DNA of 64,000 nt from Polaromonas sp. AER18D-145 (GCF_002379095.1 NZ_NBZV01000013.1:1-64000), one strand, 5' to 3'. Shown: positions 46,254-56,271, numbered from the stretch's first letter. Notes: a model not told the origin generated them from the sequence alone. Program-made: numbers and translations.

Positions 46254-47504
46254 TCAGCCTGCTGGTTGGGGCAGGCGCTGCAGCACCCTGACTTGCGAGC
46301 CAAAAATAATCCACGCCTGCACGGCGAACCCCGCGAGGGCCAGCACCAGGCAGGCGGGTTCGCCCCAGGTCGCGCCCACGAAACCGCCCAGGGCGGCGCC
46401 GATGGGTCTGGCCCCGGTATTGGCCGCCAGAAAAATCGCCGAGACACGCCCCAGCATGGCGCCGGGGGTGACGGTTTGCCGCAAGGTCGTGGACGTGATG
46501 GTCCAGACAATCGGGCCGGCGCCGAAAAGAAAAAACGCCACGCCCGCCAACACGCCGGACGGAAGGGCGAGTGTGGCGACCATGGTCAGCGCCGCCAGCA
46601 CCGAGACGGCCGGACCGAGTTGAATCGCCCGGCCGAAGGGCAGCTTCGCAACAAGGTGCGGGGCCAGCAGCGCGCCCACCACCATACCGGCGCCATACGC
46701 GGCGAGTGTCATGCCGACGGCCGCGGCGCTCAGGCCGAGCAGCCGGATGGCGTAGGGCACGTACGCGGCCTGCAGGACAAACCAGGAAATGTTCCAGGCC
46801 ACAGCCGTCAGAAAAATGGGCCGCAGCAGCGCATGGCGCCAGACCCAGTGCGCGCCGTCCCGAATGTCGAGCAGCGGGTGACGCCTGGCCATTGGCGCGC
46901 GCGGCGGCTCCACCAGCTGCAGCAGCAGAACCACCGCAGAGACTGACAACACGGCGGCCAGCACAAACGCAGCAGGTGCGCCGGCCCAAGTGACCAGCGC
47001 CCCGCCCAGCGCGGGCCCGGCAGCAAACGCGGCACTTCGGGCGAGTTCCAGCCGGCCGTTGGCTCGCGCCAGGGCTTCACGCGGCACCAGCGCGGGCACC
47101 AGGGCAGGCGCAGCGACGCTGAAACCCACGGTGCCGACGGCACCCAGAAAGCCCAGCACGGCCAGCAAGCCGATGGAGAGCTGGCCGGACATCACGGCTG
47201 CCAGCAGGCCGAACAAGGCCAGGGCGCGCAGGGTCTCGGCCCACACCATCAGGCGGCGCCGCGAGGTGCGGTCGGCCAGCAGGCCCAGGGGAATCGATAG
47301 CAGCAGAAAGGGCAGCGTCTGGGCGGTCGCCAGCAAGCCGATGTCGCCGGGCCCGGCGCCCAGGACCAGGACGGCGACGATGGGCACCGCCGCCAGACTC
47401 AGTTGCTCGGCCGACTGTGCCGCGAGGTTGGACCCGGTGAGGGCCAGCAGGGAGCGGGGAAGCGGGGGTGCCATGGGTGCCTGTTCTCTGGAAACACGCA
47501 TCAT
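46254..47504 (-). CDS. MFS transporter (EntS/MFS_3-like)
   Basis: About 416 residues from ATG 47504 (GGAAGA upstream); MAPPLPRS at 47474 is an alternative. Twelve hydrophobic segments. GLLADRTSRRRLMVW is the MFS loop 2-3 motif A, and the pattern of ALVPREALARANGRLELARS and ALGGALVTWAG fits the enterobactin-exporter/macrolide-efflux branch. A drug or siderophore exporter role is inference. It is divergent from the following SMP-30-like gene. Confidence 0.87.
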   Translation of the reverse strand: MMRVSREQAPMAPPLPRSLLALTGSNLAAQSAEQLSLAAVPIVAVLVLGAGPGDIGLLATAQTLPFLLLSIPLGLLADRTSRRRLMVWAETLRALALFGLLAAVMSGQLSIGLLAVLGFLGAVGTVGFSVAAPALVPALVPREALARANGRLELARSAAFAAGPALGGALVTWAGAPAAFVLAAVLSVSAVVLLLQLVEPPRAPMARRHPLLDIRDGAHWVWRHALLRPIFLTAVAWNISWFVLQAAYVPYAIRLLGLSAAAVGMTLAAYGAGMVVGALLAPHLVAKLPFGRAIQLGPAVSVLAALTMVATLALPSGVLAGVAFFLFGAGPIVWTITSTTLRQTVTPGAMLGRVSAIFLAANTGARPIGAALGGFVGATWGEPACLVLALAGFAVQAWIIFGSQVRVLQRLPQPAG

Positions 47505-47599
47505 GCCCGGTCTTCCGGCCGCCACTGGCCATTTGCGGACCTGTCGGCGAAGCAAGGCCCTGTCGGTCGACGGCTGCGCTCAAGGCTATAGTCCAGCCT

Positions 47600-48697
47600 A
47601 TGAAAAAGGCAGCGTTGATCCTGGTCCTGATTATGGCGGTGACCGGTGCTTACCTGAGCTGGTGGCCAGTACCGATAGAGCCTGTCCGCTGGAACGCAAG
47701 CACGGCCCCCGGCTACACCGGACCGCACGCGGTCAACAACAAGCTGGCGGGTCTGCAGATGATTTCGCTGGGTGCCGAAGAAGGCCCAGAGCATGTGGTG
47801 ATGGCCAGGGACGGCAAGCTGTATGTGACTGTTGTCAGCGGCACCATCCTGCGCATGGCCCCGGACGGCAGCGCGCGGGAGGTGTTTGCCAACACCGGAG
47901 GCAGGGTGTTGGGGTTTGACTTTGACGCCGCTGGGCATCTGATTGCGGCCGATGCGGTCAAGGGCCTGCTGTCCATCAGTCCGGACAAAAAGATCACGCT
48001 GCTGACCGACAAAGTCGGGAGCGACCCGATTCGTTATGCGGATGCGGTCATCGTGGCCGGCAACGGGAAAATTTATGTCAGCGATGCCTCCACACGTTTT
48101 GCGCCGGCCCGCTGGGGCGGCACGTTTGAAGCCAGTGTGCTGGACATTCTCGAGCAGTCCTCGACCGGGCGGATTCTGGAATTCGACCCGGTGACCCAGG
48201 TCACGCGTGTGGTTGCCCGGGGCCTGGGTTTTGCCAATGGTGTTGCCCTGAGTCAGGATGGCAAGACGCTGTTCGTTGCGGAGACTGGCAAGTACCGGGT
48301 GTGGAAAGTATCCGTCGACGCCAGCGACCTGGATGTCGCGCGGCCGGGTCCGCAAGCCAGTGTGTTGCTGGATAATTTGCCCGGCTACCCGGACAACCTC
48401 ATGCGCGGCCTGGACGGCAGGATATGGCTGGGCCTGGCCAAGCCCAGAAACCCGACGGTCGACAAACTCGCGGACCAGCCCTTTTTGCGCAAACTCACCC
48501 TGTGGCTCCCGCGTGCCATGTGGCCCATTCCGCCTTCCTACGGGCATGTCATGGCCTTCACGGAAGACGGAAAAATCGTCACCGACCTGCAGGACCCCAG
48601 CGGGGCCTACCCGGAAACCACCGGCGTTACGGAAACACCCGACAGGCTTTACATCCAGAGCCTGCACGCCAAAAGCCTGGGCTGGCTGGCGAAGTAA
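47600..48697 (+). CDS. SMP-30/strictosidine-synthase-like beta-propeller, membrane anchored
   Basis: 365 residues. An N-terminal hydrophobic anchor (KKAALILVLIMAVTGAYLSW) precedes a six-bladed propeller: EGPEHVVMARDGKLYV, VLGFDFDAAGHLIAADAVKG, FANGVALSQDGKTLFVAETG and LPGYPDNLMRGLDGRIWLGL. The family includes gluconolactonases, paraoxonase-like lactonases and strictosidine synthase homologues. Glu and Asn metal-ligand positions are conserved. It probably faces the periplasm. Substrate unknown. Confidence 0.88.
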   Translation: MKKAALILVLIMAVTGAYLSWWPVPIEPVRWNASTAPGYTGPHAVNNKLAGLQMISLGAEEGPEHVVMARDGKLYVTVVSGTILRMAPDGSAREVFANTGGRVLGFDFDAAGHLIAADAVKGLLSISPDKKITLLTDKVGSDPIRYADAVIVAGNGKIYVSDASTRFAPARWGGTFEASVLDILEQSSTGRILEFDPVTQVTRVVARGLGFANGVALSQDGKTLFVAETGKYRVWKVSVDASDLDVARPGPQASVLLDNLPGYPDNLMRGLDGRIWLGLAKPRNPTVDKLADQPFLRKLTLWLPRAMWPIPPSYGHVMAFTEDGKIVTDLQDPSGAYPETTGVTETPDRLYIQSLHAKSLGWLAK

Positions 48698-48883
48698 ATC
48701 GATCGACACAGGGCCCACGGGTTAGGCGGGCACTGTGGAGATTCAGGCTTTCACTGTGTACTTTCCACATCCCCTGTTCCGGGGATGGCGCGGGCAGGTC
48801 CCTGCATCTAAGCTTCCCAATCTGTGGTTGGCCTCGCCCGGGCAGGGCCAATTTTCCGAAAAGCGGACTGTGGGGAGAGAACC

Positions 48884-49636
48884 ATGAAGCACCGATATCT
48901 GCTGGCCTTGTTGCTGGCCTTGCTTGCGACGGGCGCATCAGCGGCCGGCAACCCCGGACGGAGTGCCATGGAATGTGTTTCCGCATCGCGCGACAAGCAG
49001 GACATTGTTTTCAGGAACAGCTGCAACTACAAGGTTTTTGTGGTCTGGTGTGGTGAGCAAAAGTACACCAAAAAGAAGTGTGGGGACGGGCCAGCGGGAA
49101 ACAGTTTTTACACTCACTCCAACAACATCGAAGCAGGTTCAATTACCCGGGCCAGCGGCATCCAGGAATACCGCTATGCGGCCTGTGAGGGCGGTATCGG
49201 CTTTGGAAAATCCGAAATCAAGGACTCGCCCGACGGCAGTTTCCAGTGTGTCGGCCCTGGATCCGGCAAGCAGGCCTTGAACACGAAAGTTGAGACGGCG
49301 CTACCTGCCAGCGTTGCCCCTCAACGACCGGTCGCGCAATCCACGCCGGTGGGTATCTGGCAGGTGGTCACCGAGGCTGGTGAACGCGCGAGGCTGATCA
49401 TCCAGGGGGATGGTGCTGCGAATTATGCGGACAAATATCCGGCGCGCTGGAGCCGGCAGGGCGACAGGATCACTGTCATTGTGTACGCCAATGACGGCGC
49501 AATGCAGGCCAATCGGAGCGCAATGACTTACGAGCTCGAGATGGCTGGCAGTACCATGACAGGCACCAAGCTCGCGACGCGCATTAACAACCAGGACTTT
49601 CCGGCGCTTGCGCTGACGCTATCGCGACTCAATTAG
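48884..49636 (+). CDS. Secreted protein of unknown function
   Basis: 250 residues with a clear signal peptide (MKHRYLLALLLALLATGASA, cleavage after AGN region). A GGGGAGAG ribosome-binding site precedes ATG 48884. The first half has about six cysteines (MECVS, SCNYK, WCGE, KKCGD, AACEGG, FQCVG) suggesting disulfides. The second half, after a Pro/Val linker, has VGIWQVVTEAGERARLIIQG and a repeating beta pattern like lipocalin-type secreted domains. Not assigned to a family. Confidence 0.78.
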   Translation: MKHRYLLALLLALLATGASAAGNPGRSAMECVSASRDKQDIVFRNSCNYKVFVVWCGEQKYTKKKCGDGPAGNSFYTHSNNIEAGSITRASGIQEYRYAACEGGIGFGKSEIKDSPDGSFQCVGPGSGKQALNTKVETALPASVAPQRPVAQSTPVGIWQVVTEAGERARLIIQGDGAANYADKYPARWSRQGDRITVIVYANDGAMQANRSAMTYELEMAGSTMTGTKLATRINNQDFPALALTLSRLN

Positions 49637-49687
49637 GCGCCGTCGCCATCTGCGTGGCGCGCGTCAGATCGGGGGTCAACCTGCGCC

Positions 49688-50587
49688 TTATCTCCGCGCC
49701 GACACCACAATCCCGCCCACGATCAGCGCGAAAGCCAGCCCGTGGTACAGGTGCGGCAGCTCGCCCAGGAAGGCGGCCGACATCAGGGCCGCAAACAGTG
49801 GCGTGAGGTTGGCGAAAAATCCCGCCACCGCAGGACCGGCGCGCTGCACACCCACGCCCCAGCAGCGGTAGGCCAGGATGGCCGGGCCGAGGGCGACATA
49901 CAGCAGGGCGGCGGCCAGCGGCCAGCCCCAGCGGATGTGGGCATCGGTCAGGGCCCACTCGCTGGCCGCGAACAGGCCGGACCAGCCCAGCCCGAAAATC
50001 ATTTGCGCCATCAGGAACGCCGCCCAGTCGTTGCGTATCTCTGGCGGCTCCGCGGGTTTGGCCAGCAGCCAGCTGTAAAACGCCCAGGCCATGGTGGCCA
50101 GCAGCACATACAGGTCGCCGGGCACCAGCCGCACCTGGGCCAGCAGGGACCACTGGCCGCGCGACAGGACCACCAGCACGCCGGCGATCGACAGGAGCGC
50201 CCCCATGATCTGCCGCCGCGACACCTTCTGGGAAAAACACAGCCAGCCTATGCCCAGCATCCACACCGGCGTGCTGGCCGCGACCAGCGTCACATTGAGC
50301 GGGGTCGATGTCTGCAGCGCCAGGTACTGCAGCGCGTTGTAGGCGCCCACGCCCAGCAGGCCCAGCAGCGCAAAACGCCGCCAATGGGCCCACAGGCCGC
50401 TGCGGCGGCGCAGCACCCAGCCGGCCAGCGGCAGCAGGATCACAAACGCCAGCGCCCAGCGCAGGAAGTTCAGCGTGATCGGCGGCACGAGCTGGTTGAC
50501 CAGCCGCCCGACCACGGCATTGCCGGCCCAGAGCAGCGGCGGGATGATCAGCAGCAGGGCGGTGCGAGGGTTCAGGCCGGGTGTCAT
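49688..50587 (-). CDS. EamA/DMT-family transporter
   Basis: 299 residues from ATG 50587 (MTPGLNPRTALLLIIPPLLW). Longer upstream extension is not EamA-like. Ten helices in two EamA halves with the first-helix motif LLWAGNAVVGRLVNQLVPP typical of the YdcZ/RhaT-like exporters. Substrate unknown. It is one of three EamA genes in the window and is divergent from the quinone oxidoreductase gene. Confidence 0.88.
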   Translation of the reverse strand: MTPGLNPRTALLLIIPPLLWAGNAVVGRLVNQLVPPITLNFLRWALAFVILLPLAGWVLRRRSGLWAHWRRFALLGLLGVGAYNALQYLALQTSTPLNVTLVAASTPVWMLGIGWLCFSQKVSRRQIMGALLSIAGVLVVLSRGQWSLLAQVRLVPGDLYVLLATMAWAFYSWLLAKPAEPPEIRNDWAAFLMAQMIFGLGWSGLFAASEWALTDAHIRWGWPLAAALLYVALGPAILAYRCWGVGVQRAGPAVAGFFANLTPLFAALMSAAFLGELPHLYHGLAFALIVGGIVVSARR

Positions 50588-50754
50588 GCGGCGACTGTAC
50601 CCAGCACGCGGCGGGATTGCTGAGGAAAGCCTGAACACCCGCCCGGTGCCCGGGCCGGCCGCGTCCGCGGCGAGCGCATCCTGGTGATTCGTGGCAGGAT
50701 GCAGGCCGCATTCTTCTTTTCGCATCCCTTTCATCGTATTCAAGGAAAACCACC

Positions 50755-51750
50755 ATGGCCCAGACCACCTCACTCGCCGTCCAGATTGACCGGAACGGCG
50801 GACCTGAAGAACTCAAGCTGGTGGAGGTGACTGTCGGCGAACCCGGGCCCGGCGAGATCCGCATCCGTCACAAGGCGGTGGGCCTGAACTACATCGACGT
50901 CTACCAGCGCGCCGGCCTGTACAAGCTGCCCATGCCGCTGCAGCTGGGCATGGAAGCCTCGGGCGTGGTCGAGGCCGTCGGCGAGGGCGTCACGCACCTG
51001 AAGGCCGGCGACCGCGCGGCGTATGCGAGCCAGCCCCCCGGCAGTTATTGCGAGCTGCGCGTGATGCCCGCCAAGTGTGTCTGCAAGCTGCCCGACGACA
51101 TTTCGTTCGAGACCGGCGCGGCCATGATGCTCAAGGGCCTGACGGTGCAGTACCTGCTGAACCGTACCCAGCCGCAGGGCGGCTTGCAGGCCGGCGATTT
51201 TGTGCTGTTTCACGCCGCGGCCGGCGGTGTCGGCCTGATCGCCTGCCAGTGGGCCAGGGCCATGGGCCTGCAACTCATAGGCACGGCCGGGTCGGACGAC
51301 AAGTGTGCTCTGGCCAAAGCGCAGGGCGCGGCCTTTGTCATCAATTACGCGAAAGAGGATTTTGTCGCCCGCGTCAAGGAGATCACCGGTGGGCAGGGCG
51401 TGAAGGTGGTGTACGACTCGGTCGGCAAGGACACCTTCCTCAAGTCGCTCGACTGCCTGCGTCCGTTTGGCCTGCTGGCCAATTTCGGCAACGCCTCGGG
51501 CAAGGTCGAGCCGCTGGACATCGGCCTGCTGGCCGCCAAGGGCTCGCTTTATGTGTCGCGCCCCACGCTGTTCACCCACATTGCCACGCGCGAAAGCACG
51601 CAGGACATGGCCGACCAGCTGTTTGCCATGGTCAGCAGCGGCAAGGTGAACATCCAGATCGACCAGCGCTTCCCGCTGGCCCAGGTGCAACAGGCGCATA
51701 TTTCCCTGGAAGCGCGCAAGACCACCGGCTGCACCATCCTGACCCTGTGA
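50755..51750 (+). CDS. qor: NADPH:quinone oxidoreductase (zeta-crystallin type)
   Basis: 331 residues from ATG 50755 with AAGGAAAA upstream. MDR-superfamily enzyme without the zinc-binding residues. It has VGLNYIDVYQRAGLYK, LQLGMEASGVVEAVGEGV, VLFHAAAGGVGLIACQWARA (the NADPH loop) and YDSVGKDTFLKSLDCLRPFG. These match E. coli QorA. It reduces quinones by one-electron steps. The Nudix gene starts seven bases after its stop. Confidence 0.92.
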   Translation: MAQTTSLAVQIDRNGGPEELKLVEVTVGEPGPGEIRIRHKAVGLNYIDVYQRAGLYKLPMPLQLGMEASGVVEAVGEGVTHLKAGDRAAYASQPPGSYCELRVMPAKCVCKLPDDISFETGAAMMLKGLTVQYLLNRTQPQGGLQAGDFVLFHAAAGGVGLIACQWARAMGLQLIGTAGSDDKCALAKAQGAAFVINYAKEDFVARVKEITGGQGVKVVYDSVGKDTFLKSLDCLRPFGLLANFGNASGKVEPLDIGLLAAKGSLYVSRPTLFTHIATRESTQDMADQLFAMVSSGKVNIQIDQRFPLAQVQQAHISLEARKTTGCTILTL

Positions 51751-51756
51751 CCGAAG

Positions 51757-52599
51757 GTGGGGAACCCGCGGGCTTTTGACCTGAGCTGGCTGCGTGCCCA
51801 GCGCGCCGCCGCCGCTCAGCCGCCCTTGCGCCCGCGCGTGCCGCTGTGGTCCGGTGCCTCGCTGATCGGATCGGTTGAGCCTGATTTTTTACATCAAATC
51901 GACCTCCAGCCCTTGCCGGACGGACGCAAGCAGCTATTAAAAGAAGAGCGCGATGGGCTGCCGGGCTGGCACCTGCTGGGCGATGTGACGGCCGGCCTGA
52001 ATCGCGTGGCTGCCGCCCTGCACGCGGCCGACCTCGCTGGCGCCTGGCGCGGAGAGCAGCTCGCGGTGAACGATCAGCAGGGGGTTCGCCTCGGTACGGT
52101 GGAGCGCGCGGCGGTCCGGCCGCTGGGCATCGCCACCCAGGCCGTGCATCTGGTGGGGCAAACCGTGGACGGCCGTTTCTGGGTGCAGCAGCGCGCCCTC
52201 GACAAACCCAACGATCCCGGCCTCTGGGACACCTTGATGGGTGGCATGGTGTCCGCCGAGGACACGCTGGCGACGGCACTGGTGCGCGAGACCTGGGAGG
52301 AGGCCGGCCTGCATCTGGACCAGCTGCAGAGCATGGTTCGCGGCGGCCATGTCGACATCCGCCGTCCCTGCGACGACGGCCGCGGCGCCGGCTACGTGGT
52401 CGAACACATCGACTGGTACCACTGCACCGTGCCGGACGGGCAGGTGCCGGTGAACCAGGACGGCGAGGTCGAACGCTTCGTGCTGATGGATGCCGGCGAG
52501 ATGCTGGACAGGATGCACGCCAACGAATTCACCAGTGAGGCCGCGCTGATTCAGGCAGCTTTGCTGGACCTGCGCTCAGGCAGCTCATCCGCGCAGTAA
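51757..52599 (+). CDS. DUF4743-type Nudix hydrolase
   Basis: 280 residues from GTG 51757. The Nudix box GGMVSAEDTLATALVRETWEEAGL (GX5EX7REUXEEXGU) lies at ~residues 164-187, with the N-terminal DUF4743 domain before it (WHLLGDVTAGLNRVAAALHA, PLGIATQAVHLVGQTVDG). This pairing is found in thiamine-pyrophosphate-related and TNR3-like phosphohydrolases. A short hairpin repeat (51906-51950) is translated within residues ~50-65 of the N-terminal domain. It is co-transcribed with qor. Confidence 0.88.
   Translation: MGNPRAFDLSWLRAQRAAAAQPPLRPRVPLWSGASLIGSVEPDFLHQIDLQPLPDGRKQLLKEERDGLPGWHLLGDVTAGLNRVAAALHAADLAGAWRGEQLAVNDQQGVRLGTVERAAVRPLGIATQAVHLVGQTVDGRFWVQQRALDKPNDPGLWDTLMGGMVSAEDTLATALVRETWEEAGLHLDQLQSMVRGGHVDIRRPCDDGRGAGYVVEHIDWYHCTVPDGQVPVNQDGEVERFVLMDAGEMLDRMHANEFTSEAALIQAALLDLRSGSSSAQ
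51906..51950. repeat. Short hairpin repeat inside the Nudix gene
   Basis: Forward copy CCAGCCCTTGCCGGACGGAC then GCAAGCAGCTATTAAAAGAA, read in frame as QPLPDGRKQLLKEER. Confidence 0.8.
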
Positions 52600-52650
52600 G
52601 CGAATCGACAAGCTCAGGACTAACGGAGCTGGGAGGCGCCTGTGGCTGTC

Positions 52651-52745
52651 CTTCAAGCAGGGGCCGCGGGTCCGGCTTTGCCGGCCCGCAGGCGCAGCGC
52701 CCCCTTGGGGGGCAGCGACCCGCTCAGCGGCGGAGCGTGGGGGCT
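52651..52745. repeat. Stop-adjacent GC-rich repeat, copy 3
   Basis: It shares TTCAAGCAGGGGCCGCGG, CGGCTTTGCC and CCGCAGGCGCAGCG with copy 2. It carries GCCCCCTTGGGGGGC as a perfect inverted arm pair and ends GCGTGGGGGCTT directly at the stop codon of the MFS gene (52746). A degenerate CGACAAGCTCAGGAC repeat lies just upstream (52605). Confidence 0.8.
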
Positions 52746-53966
52746 TTAAATTCGGCCGATCTCCGGCCAGCGGTGGTGCAGGTACAGCCAGGCCAGCAGG
52801 CCGATGCCCATCATCAGCAGCGACACGGCCGCCAGCGCCACGGTGGAGTGCATGATCAGCGGCGCGATCACGCCGGCCACAATGCCGTTGGCGGTCGAGC
52901 CGATAAAGGCCTGCAGCGACGAGGCCATGCCGCGCCGTTCGGGGTAGAGGTCGAGCACCAGCAGCGTCACCACCGGCACCATCAGGGCCCAGCCAAAGGC
53001 AAACACCGCAATCGGAAACAGCGCCCAGGAGACATGGGCCTTGAACAGCAGGTTGGCCGCCAGGTTGAGCACCGCAATCACCAGCATGATCACAAAGCCG
53101 TGACGGATCTGCTGCTTGGGCGCAATCTTGCCGGCCAGGCGGCCGCTGAGCCAGGCGCCGGCCATGATGCCGGCAATCGTCAACACGAAGAACCAGAAAA
53201 ACTCCGTCGGCGCCAGGCCCAGGTGCGAACCCAAGAATTCAGGCGCTGACAGCACGTACAGAAACATGCCGTTGAAGGGCACGCCGCTGGCCAGCGCCAG
53301 CAGGAAAAAACGCGCGCTCGAACCCAGCTGCCAGTAGCCGCGCATCAGGTGTTTCACATTGAAGGGCTGGCGCTGCGTGATGTGCAGCGTCTCGGGCAGC
53401 AGCTTGTAGTTGGCGGTCCAGAGCAGCACGCCGATGCCGGTGAGGAACCAGAAAATCGCATGCCAGTTCAGGTGCACAAACAACCAGCCGCCGATGATGG
53501 GCGCAATCGCCGGCGCCACGCCGAAATAAATCGTCACCTGGCTCATCACCTTCTGCGCCTGCACCGGCGGGAACATGTCGCGGATCACGGCACGCGAGAC
53601 CACGATGCCGGCGCCGGTGGACAGGCCCTGCAGCGCCCGGAAAAACACCAGCTGCTCGATGCTTTGCGACAGCGCACAACCGGCCGAGGCTACGGTGAAC
53701 ATCGCAATGCCCCACAGCACGACCGGTCGGCGGCCGAAGCTGTCGGCCAGCGCGCCGTGGAACAGGTTCATGAAGGCAAAGCCGAACAGGTAGGCCGACA
53801 GCGTCTGCTGCATCTCGACCGGCGTGGCGCCCAGCGAGCGCGCAATGCCCGAAAACGCCGGGATGTAGGTGTCGATGGAAAACGGCCCGAGCATGCCCAG
53901 CAGGGCCAGCAGCACCGCCAGTGCCCAGCGCGGTGCGCGCCAGAGCTGGTCGGCGTCGGGGTTCAT
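52746..53966 (-). CDS. Bcr/CflA-type multidrug MFS efflux transporter
   Basis: 406 residues with twelve helices. Motifs LLGMLGPFSIDTYIPAFSGI, QQTLSAYLFGFAFMNLFHGA, GALADSFGRRPVVLWGIAMF (motif A) and RALQGLSTGAGIVVSRAVIR (motif B) identify DHA1 Bcr/CflA drug exporters. Transport is probably drug/H+ antiport at the inner membrane. The gene is alone; a stop-adjacent repeat abuts its 3' end. Confidence 0.92.
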   Translation of the reverse strand: MNPDADQLWRAPRWALAVLLALLGMLGPFSIDTYIPAFSGIARSLGATPVEMQQTLSAYLFGFAFMNLFHGALADSFGRRPVVLWGIAMFTVASAGCALSQSIEQLVFFRALQGLSTGAGIVVSRAVIRDMFPPVQAQKVMSQVTIYFGVAPAIAPIIGGWLFVHLNWHAIFWFLTGIGVLLWTANYKLLPETLHITQRQPFNVKHLMRGYWQLGSSARFFLLALASGVPFNGMFLYVLSAPEFLGSHLGLAPTEFFWFFVLTIAGIMAGAWLSGRLAGKIAPKQQIRHGFVIMLVIAVLNLAANLLFKAHVSWALFPIAVFAFGWALMVPVVTLLVLDLYPERRGMASSLQAFIGSTANGIVAGVIAPLIMHSTVALAAVSLLMMGIGLLAWLYLHHRWPEIGRI

Positions 53967-53984
53967 CGCTGCATATCCTGCCGG

Positions 53985-55652
53985 TCAGCGGGAGATTGAA
54001 TCACTGAAGGCGCTTTGGCGCAGGCGGTTGGGCACCAGGGCGCCGGCGGAGTCGAGGATGGGGTAGGCGATCGAGCAGATGTGCGAGTTGATGCGTTTCA
54101 AGTCGCTGATCAAATCGATGTGCAGCGAACTGGTTTCCATGCTCTGCATGGTGCGGTCGGACAGGCGGCCCAGGTGGGTGGTGGCGTAGGCGCGCTCCAG
54201 GTCGCGAAAACGCGCTTTTTCTTCCAGCAGTTTTTTTGCATCGCGCACATTGCCGTTCAGGAACACGCTCATGCCCAGGCGCAGGTTGTCGAGTAGTCGC
54301 TGGTGCAGCTCGCAGATCTCGGCCATGCCGGCTTCCGAGAAGTTGCGGCCCGGCTTGATCTTCTTGTCCTCGATGTCGATCAGCACGCGTTCGATGATGT
54401 CGCCGATCTGCTCCATGTTGATGGTGAAGCTGATGATGTCGGTCCAGCGCCGGCTTTCCTCCTCGCCCAGGGCCTCGCGCGAGATCTTGGTCAGGTAGTA
54501 CTTGATGGCCGAATACAGTTCGTCCACCGTGTCGTCCATCTTGCGCAGGTCTTCGGCCAGCCGCAGGTCGTTGTGGCGCATGACTTCCAGCATGCCGATC
54601 AGCATGCTTTCCACCACGTCGGCCTGGTGCAGCGCTTCGCGGGCGGCGCACGAGATGGCCAGCGACGGCGTGGACAGCGCCGTCGGATCCAGGTGGTGCG
54701 GCCGGCCACCGGCGGCACCGCCCTTGACCGGACGCGGCAGGAGTTTTTCAACCCAGCGCGCCACCACCTGCGTCGATGTGATGAACACCAGGCCGACCAG
54801 CACGTTGAACATCAGGTGAAACAGCACCACCGTGGTGGCCGCCTCGCCAAGAAAGGGCCGCACATGGCGCAGCCACAGGCCGACAAAGGGCACGGCCGCG
54901 GCGACACCGAGCAGCTTGAAAAGGAAGTTGCCCAGCGGCACCTGCCGCACTTCGATGGTGGAGCGGGCCGTGGTCAACACCGCCAGCAGGCCGCTGCCGA
55001 GGTTGGCCCCCAGCACCAGCCCCAGCGCCACGTCCAGCGGAATCACGCCCGAGGCCGCCAGGGTGGCCGTCAGCAGCACGATGGCCAGGCTGGAGTAGGA
55101 CACCACGGCCAGCACCGCACCGACCGTGATCTCCAGCAGCAGGTCGCTGCTGAGCGTGCCCAGCAGGGCCTTGACGGCGGCGTTCGAGGTCAGCACCGCG
55201 GTCGAGTCCGTCACCAGGCGCAGCGCCAGCAGCATCAGCCCCAGGCCGATCAGGATGCGGCCGAAGCGTCCGACATTGGTGGTCTGGCGCGAGATGAACA
55301 GCACCACGCCGGTGAAGATGAGCAGGGGCGAAAGCCACGACAGGTCAAACGAGAACACCACGGCCATCAGGCTGGTGCCGATGTCGGCGCCCAGCATCAC
55401 GGCCAGCGCCAGCGGCAGCGCGATCAGCCCCTGGCCGACAAAGGAGGAAACGATCAGCGAGGTGGCGGTGCTGGACTGCACCAACGCGGTCACGCCGAGA
55501 CCCGACAGGGCGGCGGTGAATCGGTTGCCTGCGCTGCGCGACAGCACGTGGCGCAAGTTGGCCCCGAACACGCGCAGGATGCCGGTCCGAACCAGGTGGG
55601 TGCCCCAGACCAGCAGCGCGATGGCTGCCAGCAAATTCAACAAATGCTTCAT
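53985..55652 (-). CDS. Na+/phosphate cotransporter (NptA/Na-Pi family) with PhoU-like C-terminus
   Basis: 555 residues. The duplicated Na/Pi core has TALVQSSTATSLIVSSFVGQ and AVMLGADIGTSLMAVVFSFD in the first half and LVLGANLGSGLLAVLTTA in the second (QSSTATS and GAN(L/I)GT/S motifs). The C-terminal ~180 residues are helical and PhoU-like (LRKMDDTVDELYSAIKYYLT). Function: phosphate or another anion's Na+-coupled transport, with the PhoU domain possibly regulatory. Stand-alone transcription unit. Confidence 0.9.
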   Translation of the reverse strand: MKHLLNLLAAIALLVWGTHLVRTGILRVFGANLRHVLSRSAGNRFTAALSGLGVTALVQSSTATSLIVSSFVGQGLIALPLALAVMLGADIGTSLMAVVFSFDLSWLSPLLIFTGVVLFISRQTTNVGRFGRILIGLGLMLLALRLVTDSTAVLTSNAAVKALLGTLSSDLLLEITVGAVLAVVSYSSLAIVLLTATLAASGVIPLDVALGLVLGANLGSGLLAVLTTARSTIEVRQVPLGNFLFKLLGVAAAVPFVGLWLRHVRPFLGEAATTVVLFHLMFNVLVGLVFITSTQVVARWVEKLLPRPVKGGAAGGRPHHLDPTALSTPSLAISCAAREALHQADVVESMLIGMLEVMRHNDLRLAEDLRKMDDTVDELYSAIKYYLTKISREALGEEESRRWTDIISFTINMEQIGDIIERVLIDIEDKKIKPGRNFSEAGMAEICELHQRLLDNLRLGMSVFLNGNVRDAKKLLEEKARFRDLERAYATTHLGRLSDRTMQSMETSSLHIDLISDLKRINSHICSIAYPILDSAGALVPNRLRQSAFSDSISR

Positions 55653-55770
55653 AAGTGTGGAGGACCACTATAACGCCGGTGTGCGAAGGACTGGCGCTTT
55701 GCGGCGGGTGTCGTGCATTTTTCACCACGCTGCCAGTTGCAGGCAGGTGGTGCGCAGGCGCAGGAAGCGC

Positions 55771-56271
55771 TTATTTCGCCTTCCGGACGCGCAGCAGTTC
55801 GTCCAGCACCAGGCAGATGGCCCCGACGGTGATGGCGCTGTCGGCCACGTTGAAGGCCGGGAAGTGCCAGCCGGCGTAGTGGAAGTCCAGAAAGTCGACC
55901 ACATAGCCATGCAGCGTGCGGTCAATCACATTGCCGACCGCGCCACCCAGAATACAGGCCAGTGCAAAGGAAAACAGCTTTTGCCCCGCGTGCGACTTGA
56001 GCATCCACAGGATGAACAGCGCCGCCCCGATGCCGATGGCCGTGAAGAACCAGCGTTGCCAGCCCGACGCGGAGGCCAGGAAGGAGAACGCAGCGCCGGT
56101 GTTGTGCACCCGCACCACGTTGAAAAAGCTGGTGACATAGGTCGCGTCGCCGAGCTGGTAGTAGCCCAGGATCAGCACCTTGGTGAACTGGTCGGCAATC
56201 AGCAGGATCAGCGCCAGGCCCAGCCAGGGCAGCAAGCTGGTGGAGGTGGTGCGGAAGGTGGTCGTGGCCAT
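55771..56271 (-). CDS. lspA: Signal peptidase II (prolipoprotein signal peptidase)
   Basis: 166 residues, four helices. The two catalytic Asp are in [20 protein letters not shown] and [19 protein letters not shown]. It cleaves lipoprotein signal peptides after diacylglyceryl modification in the inner membrane. It follows ileS, the standard ribF-ileS-lspA order. About 80 bases separate it from ileS. Confidence 0.95.
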   Translation of the reverse strand: MATTTFRTTSTSLLPWLGLALILLIADQFTKVLILGYYQLGDATYVTSFFNVVRVHNTGAAFSFLASASGWQRWFFTAIGIGAALFILWMLKSHAGQKLFSFALACILGGAVGNVIDRTLHGYVVDFLDFHYAGWHFPAFNVADSAITVGAICLVLDELLRVRKAK